Positions 1 to 8,287 of a DNA stretch of 64,000 nt are shown here, piece by piece. The position numbers were made by a program, and so were the translations under genes. Under the pieces are notes generated by a model. That model searched no databases. It saw only the letters and a program-made list of their open reading frames with translations, and was not told the origin of the DNA. How positions within the stretch are numbered: the first letter of the stretch is position 1; each line of letters starts with the position of its first letter. The stretch is from Acididesulfobacillus acetoxydans (GTDB taxonomy: Bacteria > Bacillota > Desulfitobacteriia > Desulfitobacteriales > Desulfitobacteriaceae), in assembly GCF_900016645.1 (NCBI RefSeq), contig NZ_CDGJ01000065.1; one strand, written 5' to 3'.

Positions 1-369
1 GGCGATGACTTCTATTTCGACTAAAGCCCCTTTGGGCAGGCTGGCAACTCCGATACAGGAGCGAACCGGCAAAGTATTCGTAAAGTAGGTTGCATAGACT
101 TCGTTGACGGCGGCGAAATCATCCATATTGACGATAAAAATAGTGGTTTTAACCACATCCCCAAAATCCAAACCCGCAGCCAGAAGCACCTGTTTTAAAT
201 TTTCCATGACCTGTTTCGTCTGGGCTTTAATGCCCCCTGCGACAAACACCCCCGTCTCGGGATCAAGGGGAATTTGGCCTGACGTTAGAAGATACTCTCC
301 CGCTTTGATCGCCTGGGAATAGGGACCGACGGCTTTCGGGGCCTTAGAGGTTTTGATTGCTTCGTTCAT
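1..369 (-). CDS. ridA: RidA family enamine/imine deaminase, 3' end beyond the window
   Basis: RidA (YjgF/YER057c/UK114) hydrolyses reactive 2-aminoacrylate and related enamines/imines formed by PLP enzymes; it is a cytosolic trimer. The frame reads MNEAIKTSKAPKAVGPYSQA and later contains the family core around PVRSCIGVASLPKGA followed by an EIE motif, so the substrate-binding Arg and the C-terminal Glu are present. The 123 visible codons cover nearly the whole family length of about 125-130, so only a few residues are lost at the window edge. Two in-frame ATGs exist (375 and 369). The AAGGAGAA at about 377-384 is too close to 375, so 369 is preferred. It lies downstream of a YheO-type regulator on the same strand, a frequent pairing. 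Confidence 0.92.
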   Translation of the reverse strand, partial: MNEAIKTSKAPKAVGPYSQAIKAGEYLLTSGQIPLDPETGVFVAGGIKAQTKQVMENLKQVLLAAGLDFGDVVKTTIFIVNMDDFAAVNEVYATYFTNTLPVRSCIGVASLPKGALVEIEVIA

Positions 370-539
370 TTCCATTTCTCCTTCTGCGTCTATTTGTACC
401 ACGCCTCTGTCTGTAACATACATTTATGCGCAATCAGGCTGTCCACGACGAGCGGCCTTTGGCTTAGGACCTTTCAATCAAGGACGTCCTGAGTGGTACC
501 GAAAAGAGTAAACATCCTGCTAGACTGAACTGTAGTGTT

Positions 540-1436
540 TCACTTCGATGTCAGATACCTGTAAATCGTGCTCTCCGATGTTCTTAAGGCCTTAGCCACT
601 TTCGCGATTGAACCTTTGATCTTGAAAATACCGCTTTCCCGCAGTTGGCGCACAACGGCGCTTTTTTCCTCAGTGGACATTCTTTCCCCGGGAACCTTAT
701 ACTTGGCCATGACCTTTTTTACCGCCTCATTAACCACGTAGTCCAAGGACGTGCTCAACAGCTCTGCGACCTCTTCTTTAGGGTCGTCTCGGGCGTATGC
801 CCGTTCGTCTGCCTGGGCCTCTGCTTGAACGTTTTCCTCAGCGTCTGCTTTGGTATCTATTCCGGAATCTATTCCGGCATCTGCTTTGGTGTCTGCTTTA
901 GCTTTTCCTTGAACTTTGTCTTTAGCCCTTCCTTGAACTTTTTCTTTGGCTTTTTCTTGAACGTCCTCTTGAACGCCTTCTTTTCCCCGCGCCCGCCTGT
1001 CTCCTTCGCCCTCCCCTCCGGGGCCAATACCCATTCCGTAACCGGCCACTGCCTCAAGGGGAAGCCGGGATGGCATTCTCGTAATCGGATGATCCGGGGA
1101 ATCCAAAATATTGACACACAGCATCCCTATCAGTTCCCCCTTATCATCTTTAATGTAATAAGTCGAGGATATCAGCTTCTTGCCGTCTGCCGTACGGCTG
1201 CGATAATTGACAATGGCATTCTGCCGCAAATAAGCTTTATTTTCCAGAAGCTTAAGGCCTAAATCCGTCAAAGGACATCCCAGATAGCGACCGCTGATAT
1301 ATCCGTTGCGAATGGCAATCACGGAGTTCTCAACATCCACGATGTCATGCAGCAGTACTTCGCAATGTGAACCTATAATGTCCGCGATAAAATCTACGAG
1401 TGGGATATACAAATTCAATAACCGTTTATAGTTCAT
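540..1436 (-). CDS. YheO-type PAS/HTH transcriptional regulator with an expanded low-complexity linker
   Basis: Residues about 5-125 match the YheO-like PAS domain (MNYKRLLNLYIPLVDFIADI, then YYIKDDKGELIGMLCVNILDS). The last 70 residues form the family's helix-turn-helix (RMSTEEKSAVVRQLRESGIF ... STIYRYL). Such proteins, for example DauR, are cytosolic DNA-binding sensors of amino-acid-derived ligands. Between the domains, residues about 126-225 are a charged low-complexity insert of repeated K/E/V/Q/A/D words (VQEKAKEKVQGRAKDKVQGK) that ordinary family members of about 220 residues lack; it is probably an in-frame repeat expansion. A GTG at 1445 is possible, but AGAGGGTG at 1443-1450 is well spaced for ATG 1436. 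The neighbouring ridA suggests control of amino-acid or imine metabolism; this is inference. Confidence 0.82.
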   Translation of the reverse strand: MNYKRLLNLYIPLVDFIADIIGSHCEVLLHDIVDVENSVIAIRNGYISGRYLGCPLTDLGLKLLENKAYLRQNAIVNYRSRTADGKKLISSTYYIKDDKGELIGMLCVNILDSPDHPITRMPSRLPLEAVAGYGMGIGPGGEGEGDRRARGKEGVQEDVQEKAKEKVQGRAKDKVQGKAKADTKADAGIDSGIDTKADAEENVQAEAQADERAYARDDPKEEVAELLSTSLDYVVNEAVKKVMAKYKVPGERMSTEEKSAVVRQLRESGIFKIKGSIAKVAKALRTSESTIYRYLTSK

Positions 1437-1611
1437 CACATTCACCCTCTTTTTTCGGTTCTTGCTTGTCCGTCGATTCCCCTGATCTCTCTGCTCTTCG
1501 TCTAATAGTTAATTCTCCATTTACGAGTAAATTCCTCCTACGGTAATAATTTTTTATTATTTGCAGGGAAAGCATTTGCCCCTACCCAGGACCGATAGAA
1601 AAAGGCGGGAC

Positions 1612-1642
1612 AAAAAAGAAGACACTTCAAGCAAAGTGCCTT
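1612..1642 (-). terminator. Rho-independent terminator of vapBC
   Basis: On the minus strand, just after the vapC stop, an 8-bp stem (AGGCACTT paired with AAGTGTCT, one G-T) closes a TGCTTG loop and runs directly into TCTTTTTTG. Confidence 0.7.
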
Positions 1643-1668
1643 GTTCGCGCGTGTGTCTTATCTATCGC

Positions 1669-2091
1669 TTATAAATCAGAAGGCTTATTTTCACTCACCC
1701 AATTTTCAACCTCAAGGCCCTCCACTCGCTCAAACTCACGCACGTTATTGGTGACGACAATAAGTCCCTTAGCCTTCGCATGAGCTGCAATCAACATATC
1801 CATAGCCCCAATCGGAATCCCTCGTCGCCTCAGCGCTGCGCAAATTTTCCCATACTCTGCGGCCGCTTCATGATCAAACGGTAAAATGTCCGTAATGGAC
1901 AAAAATTGATTTAACGCAAGTGCGTTTCTTTCGGGATATGCGCTTGCTTCTACGCCGTGCATGAGTTCCGCCAGGGTAATTGCTGAAATGGCAACGCCGT
2001 CACCCATGTTCGAATGAAGAGTGATGAGCACATTTTCCGGTTTTTTCTTTATGAGATACACACAAATATTGGTATCGAGCATGTATTTCAT
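1669..2091 (-). CDS. vapC: VapC-type PIN-domain ribonuclease toxin
   Basis: A 140-residue single PIN domain, the usual size of VapC toxins, which cleave tRNA or rRNA when freed from VapB. The PIN acidic residues are visible: D6 in MLDTN, E42 in LAELMHG, D98 in AMDMLIAAHA, and the TNN.REF motif near residue 115, so the enzyme should be active. Its ATG overlaps the vapB stop by 4 bases (ATGA), indicating translational coupling. A terminator follows at 1612-1642. The RNA target cannot be deduced. Confidence 0.92.
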   Translation of the reverse strand: MKYMLDTNICVYLIKKKPENVLITLHSNMGDGVAISAITLAELMHGVEASAYPERNALALNQFLSITDILPFDHEAAAEYGKICAALRRRGIPIGAMDMLIAAHAKAKGLIVVTNNVREFERVEGLEVENWVSENKPSDL

Positions 2092-2318
2092 AAAGTCTCC
2101 CTCTGCACCTGAACACCCCCATCACGTTCTTCCGCAAAGAAGTCATCAGTGAAACTGTTCAGTCCCTGAAGAAAGGTTTCCCATACACGCTCTTTTGGAA
2201 ACAGCATAACAGTATTACCCACTTTTTGAATATAGACTTCGCTGCCCGAAAAACGATATTCTTTCGGCAGCCGGACAGCTTGGCTCTGCCCATTAATAAA
2301 TAATTTTGCAGTTTCCAC
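2088..2318 (-). CDS. vapB: VapB-type antitoxin (AbrB/SpoVT-like DNA-binding fold)
   Basis: Cognate antitoxin of the following vapC. The 76-residue product starts METAKLFINGQSQAVRLPKE, the SpoVT/AbrB swapped-hairpin signature of VapB. Its acidic and aromatic C-terminal tail (WETFLQGLNSFTDDFFAEER) should wrap the toxin. An upstream frame extends to 2399, but GAGGTGAT ends 5 bases before GTG 2318 and the family homology begins there, so GTG 2318 is the start. An inverted repeat overlapping the promoter (2335-2366) fits VapBC autorepression. Confidence 0.87.
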   Translation of the reverse strand: METAKLFINGQSQAVRLPKEYRFSGSEVYIQKVGNTVMLFPKERVWETFLQGLNSFTDDFFAEERDGGVQVQRETL

Positions 2319-2334
2319 CTGTATCACCTCACTT

Positions 2335-2366
2335 ATAGTATATATCTTAGTATATACTATCATCAA
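2335..2366 (-). promoter_or_regulatory. vapBC promoter with embedded operator palindrome
   Basis: ATAGTATATA (2335-2344) and TATATACTAT (2351-2360) form a perfect 10-bp inverted repeat with a 6-base spacer. On the minus strand a possible -35 TTGATG (2361-2366) and -10 TATACT (2337-2342) lie 18 bases apart, so the palindrome covers the spacer and the -10 box. This is the arrangement expected for autorepression by the VapBC complex. The promoter call is by eye. Confidence 0.6.
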
Positions 2367-2509
2367 GCCGTCTATGCAAGACGCATAACGACTATCCACA
2401 ATAACTTATCCGCCTTGTCGTGTGCCCAGTAATTTTCGCCGTTTTTGCCTTTGAGTCAGCCCGCCTTCGCCTTCCGCTCCGACTGCCTCCTTTACCACCT
2501 CTGACTTCC

Positions 2510-3078
2510 TTACCAGTGCCCTCCCAGGGCCAGGAAATACATAAAGCAGATGTTGGCTGCCAACAGAATCAGAGCGGTCGGAATCTGAGCTTTGATCACT
2601 TGATATTTGTCCGGCAAGTCCAAGAGGGCGGCCGGCACAATATTGAAATTAGCAGCCATCGGCGTCATCAGCGTCCCAGTGTATCGGCCGCTCCCTCCGC
2701 CATGGGAGCAATCAGCGGCCGCACCATTTGGGCGTGCCCGCCCAGGCTCGTCAAACCGAGAGCCGAGGTGAGTTCGCGCAAGAAGAGATAGAGAATGAGG
2801 ATCCTGCCCGTCGTCGCGACTCTTACCTTAGAGACTAGATTCTCGGCTTGCTCTTTCAACCCGTAACGCTCCGTCAGACCGATCACCGGCAGAATCAGAA
2901 TAAATAAAGACATGTAACGATTGACCACAAACGAGGTGCCGAACTGGGTAAGGATCTTGTCAAGGGGCAGGCGGGCAATTAATCCGGTCACCAGCCCAGC
3001 CACCGTCACCACCAGGAGCGGGTTGATCCTGAGGACAAACCCCACCACGACCACCAAAACGCCAATCAACGACCACAT
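2510..3078 (-). pseudogene. Deletion fusion of the 5-oxoproline transporter genes (DUF969 N-terminus joined to DUF979 C-terminus)
   Basis: From ATG 3078 (AAGGAGA upstream) the frame encodes a DUF969-type membrane protein (MWSLIGVLVVVVGFVLRINP ... GHAQMVRPLIAPMAEGAA), then stops at 2668. From about 2677 a shifted frame reads GTLMTPMAANFNIVPAALLD and IKAQIPTALILLAANICFMY to a stop at 2510, which is the C-terminus of the partner family DUF979. Normally two complete adjacent genes (about 220 and 310 residues) encode these subunits, annotated as a 5-oxoproline transporter beside pxpBC. Here the 3' part of the first and most of the second are missing and the junction is out of frame, so the transporter should be non-functional. 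The ATG lies 13 bases inside the end of pxpC. Confidence 0.85.
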
Positions 3079-3998
3079 ATGAAGGTCTCCTTTCCCCATA
3101 ATGAAAGTGAGCGCAGGAACTTAGCCTGCTTTTCTTTTAACTCTTGCGCCTCCGCCAGGCTGATTGCGCGGAAGCGAACGATCTGCCCGGGGGGCAGCTG
3201 TCCGACTTTGGCCAGGTCTGCCGTGACCAGAGCCGCAATCACCGGGTACCCGCCCGTCGTCTGCCGGTCGACACCGAGAATGATCGGCTCGCCGTCGGGG
3301 GGAACCTGAATGGCCCCGGTGACCAAGGCATCGGAAATCAGATTTCCGGCCGAGCGCGCTTTGACGGCCTCCCCCGCCAGGCGGCAACCCATCCGGTTGC
3401 TGCGCGGCGTCACCGTATAATCCGAAGCGAGAAAGCGTTCCCACTCCTCCGCGGGAAAAAATGCGGCATGTAGCCCTCTCAGCACCCGCAGTTCTGCCTT
3501 ATCCGCCAAAACCGGCCGCAGAGAAGGCAGCAACCGGCGGGAAATATGCTTTTCCTCGCAGGGATGACCGCGTAAAATGTCGCCTCGCCGCAAAGCCCTT
3601 CCTTCCTTGCCGCCCAAAGAGGCGGGCAGATAGGTCGAACGGCTGCCCAGCACCACGGGGACCTCGATTCCGCCGTGCACGCCCAAATAAACCCGGCAGC
3701 CCCGCGAGATTCCACCGACATCGAGCATATCGCCCGGACTGAGAGCCAGGCTTTGCCAAGGGGCGACCCTCTGACCGTTGAGGAAATACTCTCCCTCCCC
3801 GCCCCCGAGGGCGACCACCGAGGGGGCCAGACAGCGCGCTTTGACCCCGGCCAAGGTCATCTCCACTGCCGCCGCACCCGCCGGATTGCCCAAAAGAGCG
3901 TTCGTCACCTGTAAACTCCACGGATCCATGGCACCGGCCGGGGGAATGCCAAAGCGCCCATACCCCGGCCGGCCGAGGTCCTGAATACTCGACTGCAC
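3066..3998 (-). CDS. pxpC: 5-oxoprolinase subunit C (biotin-dependent carboxyltransferase/KipA family)
   Basis: PxpC works with PxpA and PxpB in ATP-dependent cleavage of 5-oxoproline to glutamate. The protein has the family hallmarks SSIQDLGRPGYGRFGIPPAG at the N-terminus, YLGVHGGIEVPVVLGSRSTY centrally and ILGVDRQTTGGYPVIAAL near the C-terminus; 310 residues is the normal length. The first conventional start is GTG 3998. However, the preceding in-frame codons (4022-4001) read LLEIIRPG, which resembles the usual family N-terminus, and no ATG, GTG or TTG lies in that frame back into pxpB. Translation may therefore begin at a CTG near 4022 or be coupled to the pxpB stop at 4025. No pxpA was seen. 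Confidence 0.88.
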   Translation of the reverse strand: MQSSIQDLGRPGYGRFGIPPAGAMDPWSLQVTNALLGNPAGAAAVEMTLAGVKARCLAPSVVALGGGEGEYFLNGQRVAPWQSLALSPGDMLDVGGISRGCRVYLGVHGGIEVPVVLGSRSTYLPASLGGKEGRALRRGDILRGHPCEEKHISRRLLPSLRPVLADKAELRVLRGLHAAFFPAEEWERFLASDYTVTPRSNRMGCRLAGEAVKARSAGNLISDALVTGAIQVPPDGEPIILGVDRQTTGGYPVIAALVTADLAKVGQLPPGQIVRFRAISLAEAQELKEKQAKFLRSLSLWGKETFICGR

Positions 3999-4024
3999 CC
4001 CGGGCCGGATAATTTCCAGCAGAT

Positions 4025-4729
4025 CTATTTCTTCTTGCCCTTGTTTTTGCCCGATAATTGTGAATACTCCTCCTTCCCCACCGCTATAAACCGGATGCGA
4101 TCCCCGCTTTGCAAAAGAGTCGGAGGGTCCCCCGCGGGATCAAACAAGCGCAGGGGTGTCCGCCCGATAATCTGCCACCCCCCCGGCGACGCCAAAGGGT
4201 AAATGCCCGTCTGCGAACCGGCAATGCCGACAGACCCCCGGGCCACTTCCGCTCGCGGCGTCGCCAGCCGGGGAGTGGCCAACCGCAGCGGTAAACCGCC
4301 CAAATAAGGGAAACCCGGCATGAAGCCCAGCATGTGCACCAGGTATTCCGTCCCCGTGTGCAGAGCAATGACCTGACCGGTTGTCAGGCCGTGATAACCT
4401 GCCACATACTCAAGATCCGGACCGTACTCCCCCCCGTAACACACCGGAATCTCCGCCACTCTCCCCCGGCCGGCCCCGGCCTCCGCCAATGCCTGCTCAA
4501 ACGCCCCTCCTTGCTCCGCCAGCCAACGCGCGACCTCAGATCCATCCGCCCCCGAACGGATGAACAGGGTGACGGCCAGGTAGCCCGGAATCAGTTCTCC
4601 GATCCGTTCATCCGACTTCGCTTCCATCCAGGCAGCGAAGGCCCGGACCCGGTGAAAGACTGCCTCATTCACTTCCGAACCCAACTGAACATGCACGGCC
4701 GAGTCCCCAAACGGATTAACGACAAACAC
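4025..4729 (-). CDS. pxpB: 5-oxoprolinase subunit B (KipI/allophanate hydrolase subunit 1 family)
   Basis: Partner of PxpC; in Bacillus the homologous KipI also inhibits kinase KinA. The sequence carries NPFGDSAVHVQLG at the N-terminus, IPVCYGGEYGPDLEYVAGYH centrally, and HMLGFMPGFPYLGGLP with VGIAGSQTGIYPLASPGGW toward the end, the standard family motifs; 234 residues is normal. The start is GTG 4729 behind GAGGCGGAAAAG. The C-terminus ends in a lysine-rich tail (GKNKGKKK). It lies directly upstream of pxpC and the decayed transporter. The expected pxpA is absent, so the locus is an incomplete oxoprolinase operon unless pxpA is elsewhere. Confidence 0.9.
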   Translation of the reverse strand: MFVVNPFGDSAVHVQLGSEVNEAVFHRVRAFAAWMEAKSDERIGELIPGYLAVTLFIRSGADGSEVARWLAEQGGAFEQALAEAGAGRGRVAEIPVCYGGEYGPDLEYVAGYHGLTTGQVIALHTGTEYLVHMLGFMPGFPYLGGLPLRLATPRLATPRAEVARGSVGIAGSQTGIYPLASPGGWQIIGRTPLRLFDPAGDPPTLLQSGDRIRFIAVGKEEYSQLSGKNKGKKK

Positions 4730-5056
4730 CTTTTCCGCCTCACTCCCCTCAGCATCTCGGGTTCCGCCTCTACAGCACCCGACCTGCTTTCAGATAAGAT
4801 ACGCCACCCTCCCTGCAGTTTCCTGCCAAGTCTCCTCAATATTCCAGTTCTTCCTGGCTTCGGAGCTTTCGTGCCAGTAAACATTTCGCTCCCGCAAGAT
4901 CAAAAAACGCCCCGAGGATTCCTTTCCGGAGCGGTTAGAAAAAATGCACTGAAGTTTTTTGTGATCGCGTTTTTGGCTGACACGAAGCACCTTCGCGCTG
5001 CCTCTTCACCGGAACAACCCGTGTACCCTCCGCGGAAGCAGTTCTTATCGACCCGC
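4730..5056 (-). other. Intergenic region with an unrecognised possible gene remnant
   Basis: No convincing gene is seen. A minus-strand frame across about 4793-4910 gives a protein-like stretch (RNVYWHESSEARKNWNIEET) without a recognisable family or a good start, possibly a decayed coding remnant. No pxpA-like sequence was found in any frame. Confidence 0.3.
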
Positions 5057-5842
5057 TCATAGTCCCGTCGCGGAGAAAAGAACCACGATTTCTTGAAAGG
5101 CTTCGACCACCTCTTCGCTAAAGTCAGTGCCGGCCCCGGCGACCACCATCTCATAGGCCACCCGGCCCGGAAGTCCCTTCCGGTAAGGCCGATCCGTCGT
5201 CAGAGCATCATAGACGTCGGCGACCGCCGCTATCTGGGCGAAAGGATGAATCTGGGTGCCATGCAAGCCGTCCGGGTATCCCCGCCCGTTCCAGCGTTCA
5301 TGGTGCTGGCAAATGACCAGATAAGCGCTTAGCGAGAGAGGCTTCAGCCGGAGTATCTCTTCCCCGAGAGAAGGATGCTCCTTAACCAGTTCAAACTCAT
5401 TCAGCGTCAGTTTGCCGGGTCTATTCAAAAGGGCGAGCGGTATTCTCTCTTTCCCGACATCATGGAGCAAAGCACCCAACACAAGGTCTCGCAGGTCTTT
5501 CCTTTTGTACGCCAGTTGCTCAGCCATCATCAAAGAAAGAACCGCCACATGAATCGAATGTACGTACGTATAGCGATCAAACCGGCATAGCCTGTCCAAT
5601 TCCACCTCAAGCCAAGACCAGCGCCTGAGGGACTGCACAATCTGTTCAACCGCCCTCACTTTCGGCCCGGATTTCCGAGAGGAGAACAAAGGAATCTCTG
5701 GGTAAAGATCCTTTGCAGGAGTATACGGCTTTGCCACCACAATGTCCAATAAGTCCAGCCCCTTTCCCGGCTGCTTTCTCTCTGACTTCACCCAGACCGG
5801 TTCCTGCCCCGAACGTTTCCCTCTCACCCTGCGCTCTTCCAA
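5057..5842 (-). CDS. HD-GYP domain protein, probable cyclic-di-GMP phosphodiesterase
   Basis: The 261-residue protein has a basic, low-complexity first 60 residues and then an HD-GYP domain. H95/H98 lie in YVHSIHVAV, HD is at 127-128 (LLHDVGKERIP), the histidine pair is at 180-181, and GYP is at 188-190 (ERWNGRGYPDG), with AAVADVYDALTTDRPYRKGL after it. HD-GYP proteins hydrolyse cyclic di-GMP in the cytosol using a bound di-iron or tri-iron centre, and all the expected ligand positions appear present. There is no membrane segment or sensor domain, so input would come through partners. It stands alone and could balance the GGDEF-EAL protein at 15.4 kb; that link is inference. Confidence 0.9.
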   Translation of the reverse strand: MEERRVRGKRSGQEPVWVKSERKQPGKGLDLLDIVVAKPYTPAKDLYPEIPLFSSRKSGPKVRAVEQIVQSLRRWSWLEVELDRLCRFDRYTYVHSIHVAVLSLMMAEQLAYKRKDLRDLVLGALLHDVGKERIPLALLNRPGKLTLNEFELVKEHPSLGEEILRLKPLSLSAYLVICQHHERWNGRGYPDGLHGTQIHPFAQIAAVADVYDALTTDRPYRKGLPGRVAYEMVVAGAGTDFSEEVVEAFQEIVVLFSATGL

Positions 5843-6172
5843 CGCTCACTCCGCTCTTTCAACCCTCACTCCGCTTGGTACTCTGACCCGGCTCACTCGC
5901 TGCGTTATCAAGTACCATCCACAGCGGAGGTCGTTTCGTGTAGCACCCTCACCCGGCGGGGAATGAAAATGATAAATTGGCTCTGGCCACGGTAAACACG
6001 TTCTGGGGAAAGAATTCCCACTGGCCACTATTTTAAGGTATTTTGTCGTTTCTGTCCACCACGTATGCTTATAACTTTACAATGTTTACAATATCTTTGC
6101 ACACTCGTGTTGCCTTTCCCGACTTTACCGTGCCCGTCCTCCTGTCCGCCGGATAATTGGCAATAGGACAAG
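5843..6172. other. Intergenic region, no gene seen
   Basis: About 330 bases without a supported gene, RNA or clear terminator. It contains loosely repeated words such as CACTCCGCT near 5840-5880. Confidence 0.5.
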
Positions 6173-7783
6173 TTAGGCCGGAGCGAAGCGGGCGCGACAA
6201 CCGGTAACCCGCCAATTGTGATCACAGGTGGCCTCCACCCATTCATGCTCTAGAAAGTAATTCGTTAACAGTTCCGAGACTTCGGTCTGAATATCACGTA
6301 CAACCTCGGCTCCGCTGAACATTCCGTATAAGGAGCCGCCCGCGGCCCGATAATTGTTCATAACCACATCGTAAAAACCACAAGGATCCAAAGGCTCCCC
6401 TCCTTGGTTCAACAGGACCACCCGCGACCCGGCGGGCCTGGATATATCCAAAGTGTATTCGATGCCTTCCCACATGTCGTAATTGTAATGCTGGACTTTG
6501 GGCCGGCAGAAAGCCGGATTCACGCCCGGGGCTCCGTCCGGACCCCTTTCGAAGAAAGTAGCCGTCACTTCCAAGGCTTGGCGGATCGTCTCTCCCCGCA
6601 CCCTCAGTACCCTCAAGGTATTGGGATACATGTAGTTGGCCAGAATCTGCCGCATCGTCACCTGAGCGGAAAAACCCGGGCAGGTATCGGCGAAAATCGA
6701 AGCACAGGAAATCGGGGCCTCCGAATAATGCATCTGCACCCGGTTGACGAACTCTATGTAAGGATTGTCCGCCAAACGGGCGGCCATCGGGTCCTCAATC
6801 CGCATATTCCCCCGGACCCGGCCCAGCGGCTGTTCCAACCAAGCTTGCGTTTTCTCTTCATAAGGTCGCACGATTCGCTCGATCTCCGCATCGGCCGGAA
6901 CGTCCCCCACTTCCAGCAAGTCGGCCTTCTTCCCGCTCACGCGCCAGTGCCCCCTGTCCTGCTCCAGGGTGAGAACCACTTTTGCCAGCTGGCGGGCATC
7001 GTTCTCCGGCTGAATCACCTGCACACCGGCAACCTCCGCGACAACCCCGCGATGCTGGTGCCCACCCAGGAGGACATCAATGCCCTCTACCTCCGTACAG
7101 ATCTGATAAGCCTGATTTTCCCCCGTCAAACGTTCCAGGGGCTCTCCCGATTTCGGATCCCGTTCCAAGCCGCCGTGGTAGGCGACGATCACCGCGTCAG
7201 CCCCCTTCTCCCGGCGCAGAAAAGGCACCCAGACGCGGGCCGTCTCCACCGGGTCGATAAAATCCCAAGCGGCAATATTTGTAGGGTGCTCCCAAAACGG
7301 GATATATTTCGTAGTCAGACCCAACACTGCGACCCGACAGTCCCCCGGAAAGGTCCGCAGTAGATATGGCTCACCGAAAGCCGGCTCCTTCGTCCCCTTG
7401 CGGCAAATATTGGCCGCCAGCCAAGGAAACTGTGACTCTTCCATCACCTTCGTCAAGACCCCCGGCCCGTAATTGAACTCATGGTTCCCAACCACGGCCG
7501 CATCGTAGACCAGAGACTCGAGACAGGCGACCATGGGATGGAGTGTATCGCCTCCGCAGCGGGCCTGGTAAAAAGTTAAAGGACTCCCCTGAATGAGATC
7601 CCCGTTGTCCACGGTCAAGTGCCGGGGATAGTCCCGCCGCAAACGGCGAATTAAAGTTCCGGCCTTGGCCAGCCCCTTGGCCGCGGGCTCCCCTGTCCCG
7701 TAGTCCCGGGGCAGAACAAACCCGTGCACATCGCTTGTCATGAGTATCAGGACGGTCATCGCTTCTTTGTCAGCCATCTTCAA
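6173..7783 (-). CDS. Bifunctional metallophosphatase/5'-nucleotidase family protein
   Basis: A calcineurin-like metallophosphoesterase domain (residues about 8-300) precedes a 5'-nucleotidase C-terminal domain (about 320-510), the UshA/YfkN/YunD architecture that hydrolyses nucleotides or related phosphate esters. The dimetal ligands are visible in TSDVHGF, VDNGDLI, VGNHEFNYG, VAYHGG and LGGHQHRG. No signal peptide or lipobox is seen at the N-terminus (MKMADKEAMTVLILMTSDVH), so it is probably intracellular, like YunD. TTG 7783 has GGGGAAG at good spacing; ATG 7777 is an alternative. It is the last gene of a same-strand series after the ABC transporter genes at 8.3-12 kb. This suggests that the transported compound is phosphorylated, but the operon link crosses a 400-base tandem repeat and is uncertain. 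Confidence 0.9.
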   Translation of the reverse strand: MKMADKEAMTVLILMTSDVHGFVLPRDYGTGEPAAKGLAKAGTLIRRLRRDYPRHLTVDNGDLIQGSPLTFYQARCGGDTLHPMVACLESLVYDAAVVGNHEFNYGPGVLTKVMEESQFPWLAANICRKGTKEPAFGEPYLLRTFPGDCRVAVLGLTTKYIPFWEHPTNIAAWDFIDPVETARVWVPFLRREKGADAVIVAYHGGLERDPKSGEPLERLTGENQAYQICTEVEGIDVLLGGHQHRGVVAEVAGVQVIQPENDARQLAKVVLTLEQDRGHWRVSGKKADLLEVGDVPADAEIERIVRPYEEKTQAWLEQPLGRVRGNMRIEDPMAARLADNPYIEFVNRVQMHYSEAPISCASIFADTCPGFSAQVTMRQILANYMYPNTLRVLRVRGETIRQALEVTATFFERGPDGAPGVNPAFCRPKVQHYNYDMWEGIEYTLDISRPAGSRVVLLNQGGEPLDPCGFYDVVMNNYRAAGGSLYGMFSGAEVVRDIQTEVSELLTNYFLEHEWVEATCDHNWRVTGCRARFAPA

Positions 7784-7792
7784 GTAAACTTC

Positions 7793-8180
7793 CCCGATCC
7801 TTTTAGTCCGGTCTTAACCCTCTTAATCCGGTTTTACCCTCTTAGTCTTGTCTTAACCCTCTTAATCCGGCCTTGCCCTCTTAATCCGGCCTTGCCCTCT
7901 TAATCCGGCCTTGCCCTCTTAATCCGGCCTTGCCCTCTTAATCCGGTCTTACCCTCTTAATCCGGTCTTACCCTCTTAATCCGGTCTTACCCTCTTAATC
8001 CGGTCTTGCCCTCTTAATCCGGTCTTGCCCTCTTAATCCGGTCTTGCCCTCTTAATCCGGTCTTGCCCTCTTAATCCGGTCTTGCCCTCTTAATCCGGTC
8101 TTGCCCTCTTAATCCGGTCTTACCCTTTTAGTCCGGTCTTATCCTCTTAATCCGATCTTACCCTTTTGGCCCGGTTTATG
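7793..8180. repeat. Tandem repeat, 18-base unit, about 20 copies
   Basis: Head-to-tail copies of CCCTCTTAATCCGGTCTT, with variants GGCCTTG, GGTCTTA and GGTCTTG grouped in blocks, as expected from unequal crossing-over or slippage. No spacers are present, so it is not CRISPR, and no ribosome binding site suggests translation. It fills the gap between the ABC permease gene and the nucleotidase gene. Confidence 0.95.
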
Positions 8181-8287
8181 GACTCCGACCGCCGGGTTCA
8201 TCAGACCGAGGTCCCTCCGGTCTTATGATCCTCATCCGGTTTGTAAACTCCCGGCTGTCTCAGTCTCCCCCAAAGGTCCCGCTCAAA

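Noticed and set aside
4730..5056. A hidden pxpA gene upstream of pxpB
   Set aside because: No frame in this stretch shows the LamB/YcsF signature; only an unrecognised short coding-like segment exists.
6404..7363. A 319-residue plus-strand frame
   Set aside because: Antisense to the 5'-nucleotidase, whose metal-binding motifs are all present on the other strand.
7793..8180. Possible CRISPR array
   Set aside because: The 18-base units are contiguous head-to-tail with no spacers and no cas genes nearby; it is a minisatellite. The same holds for the other arrays.
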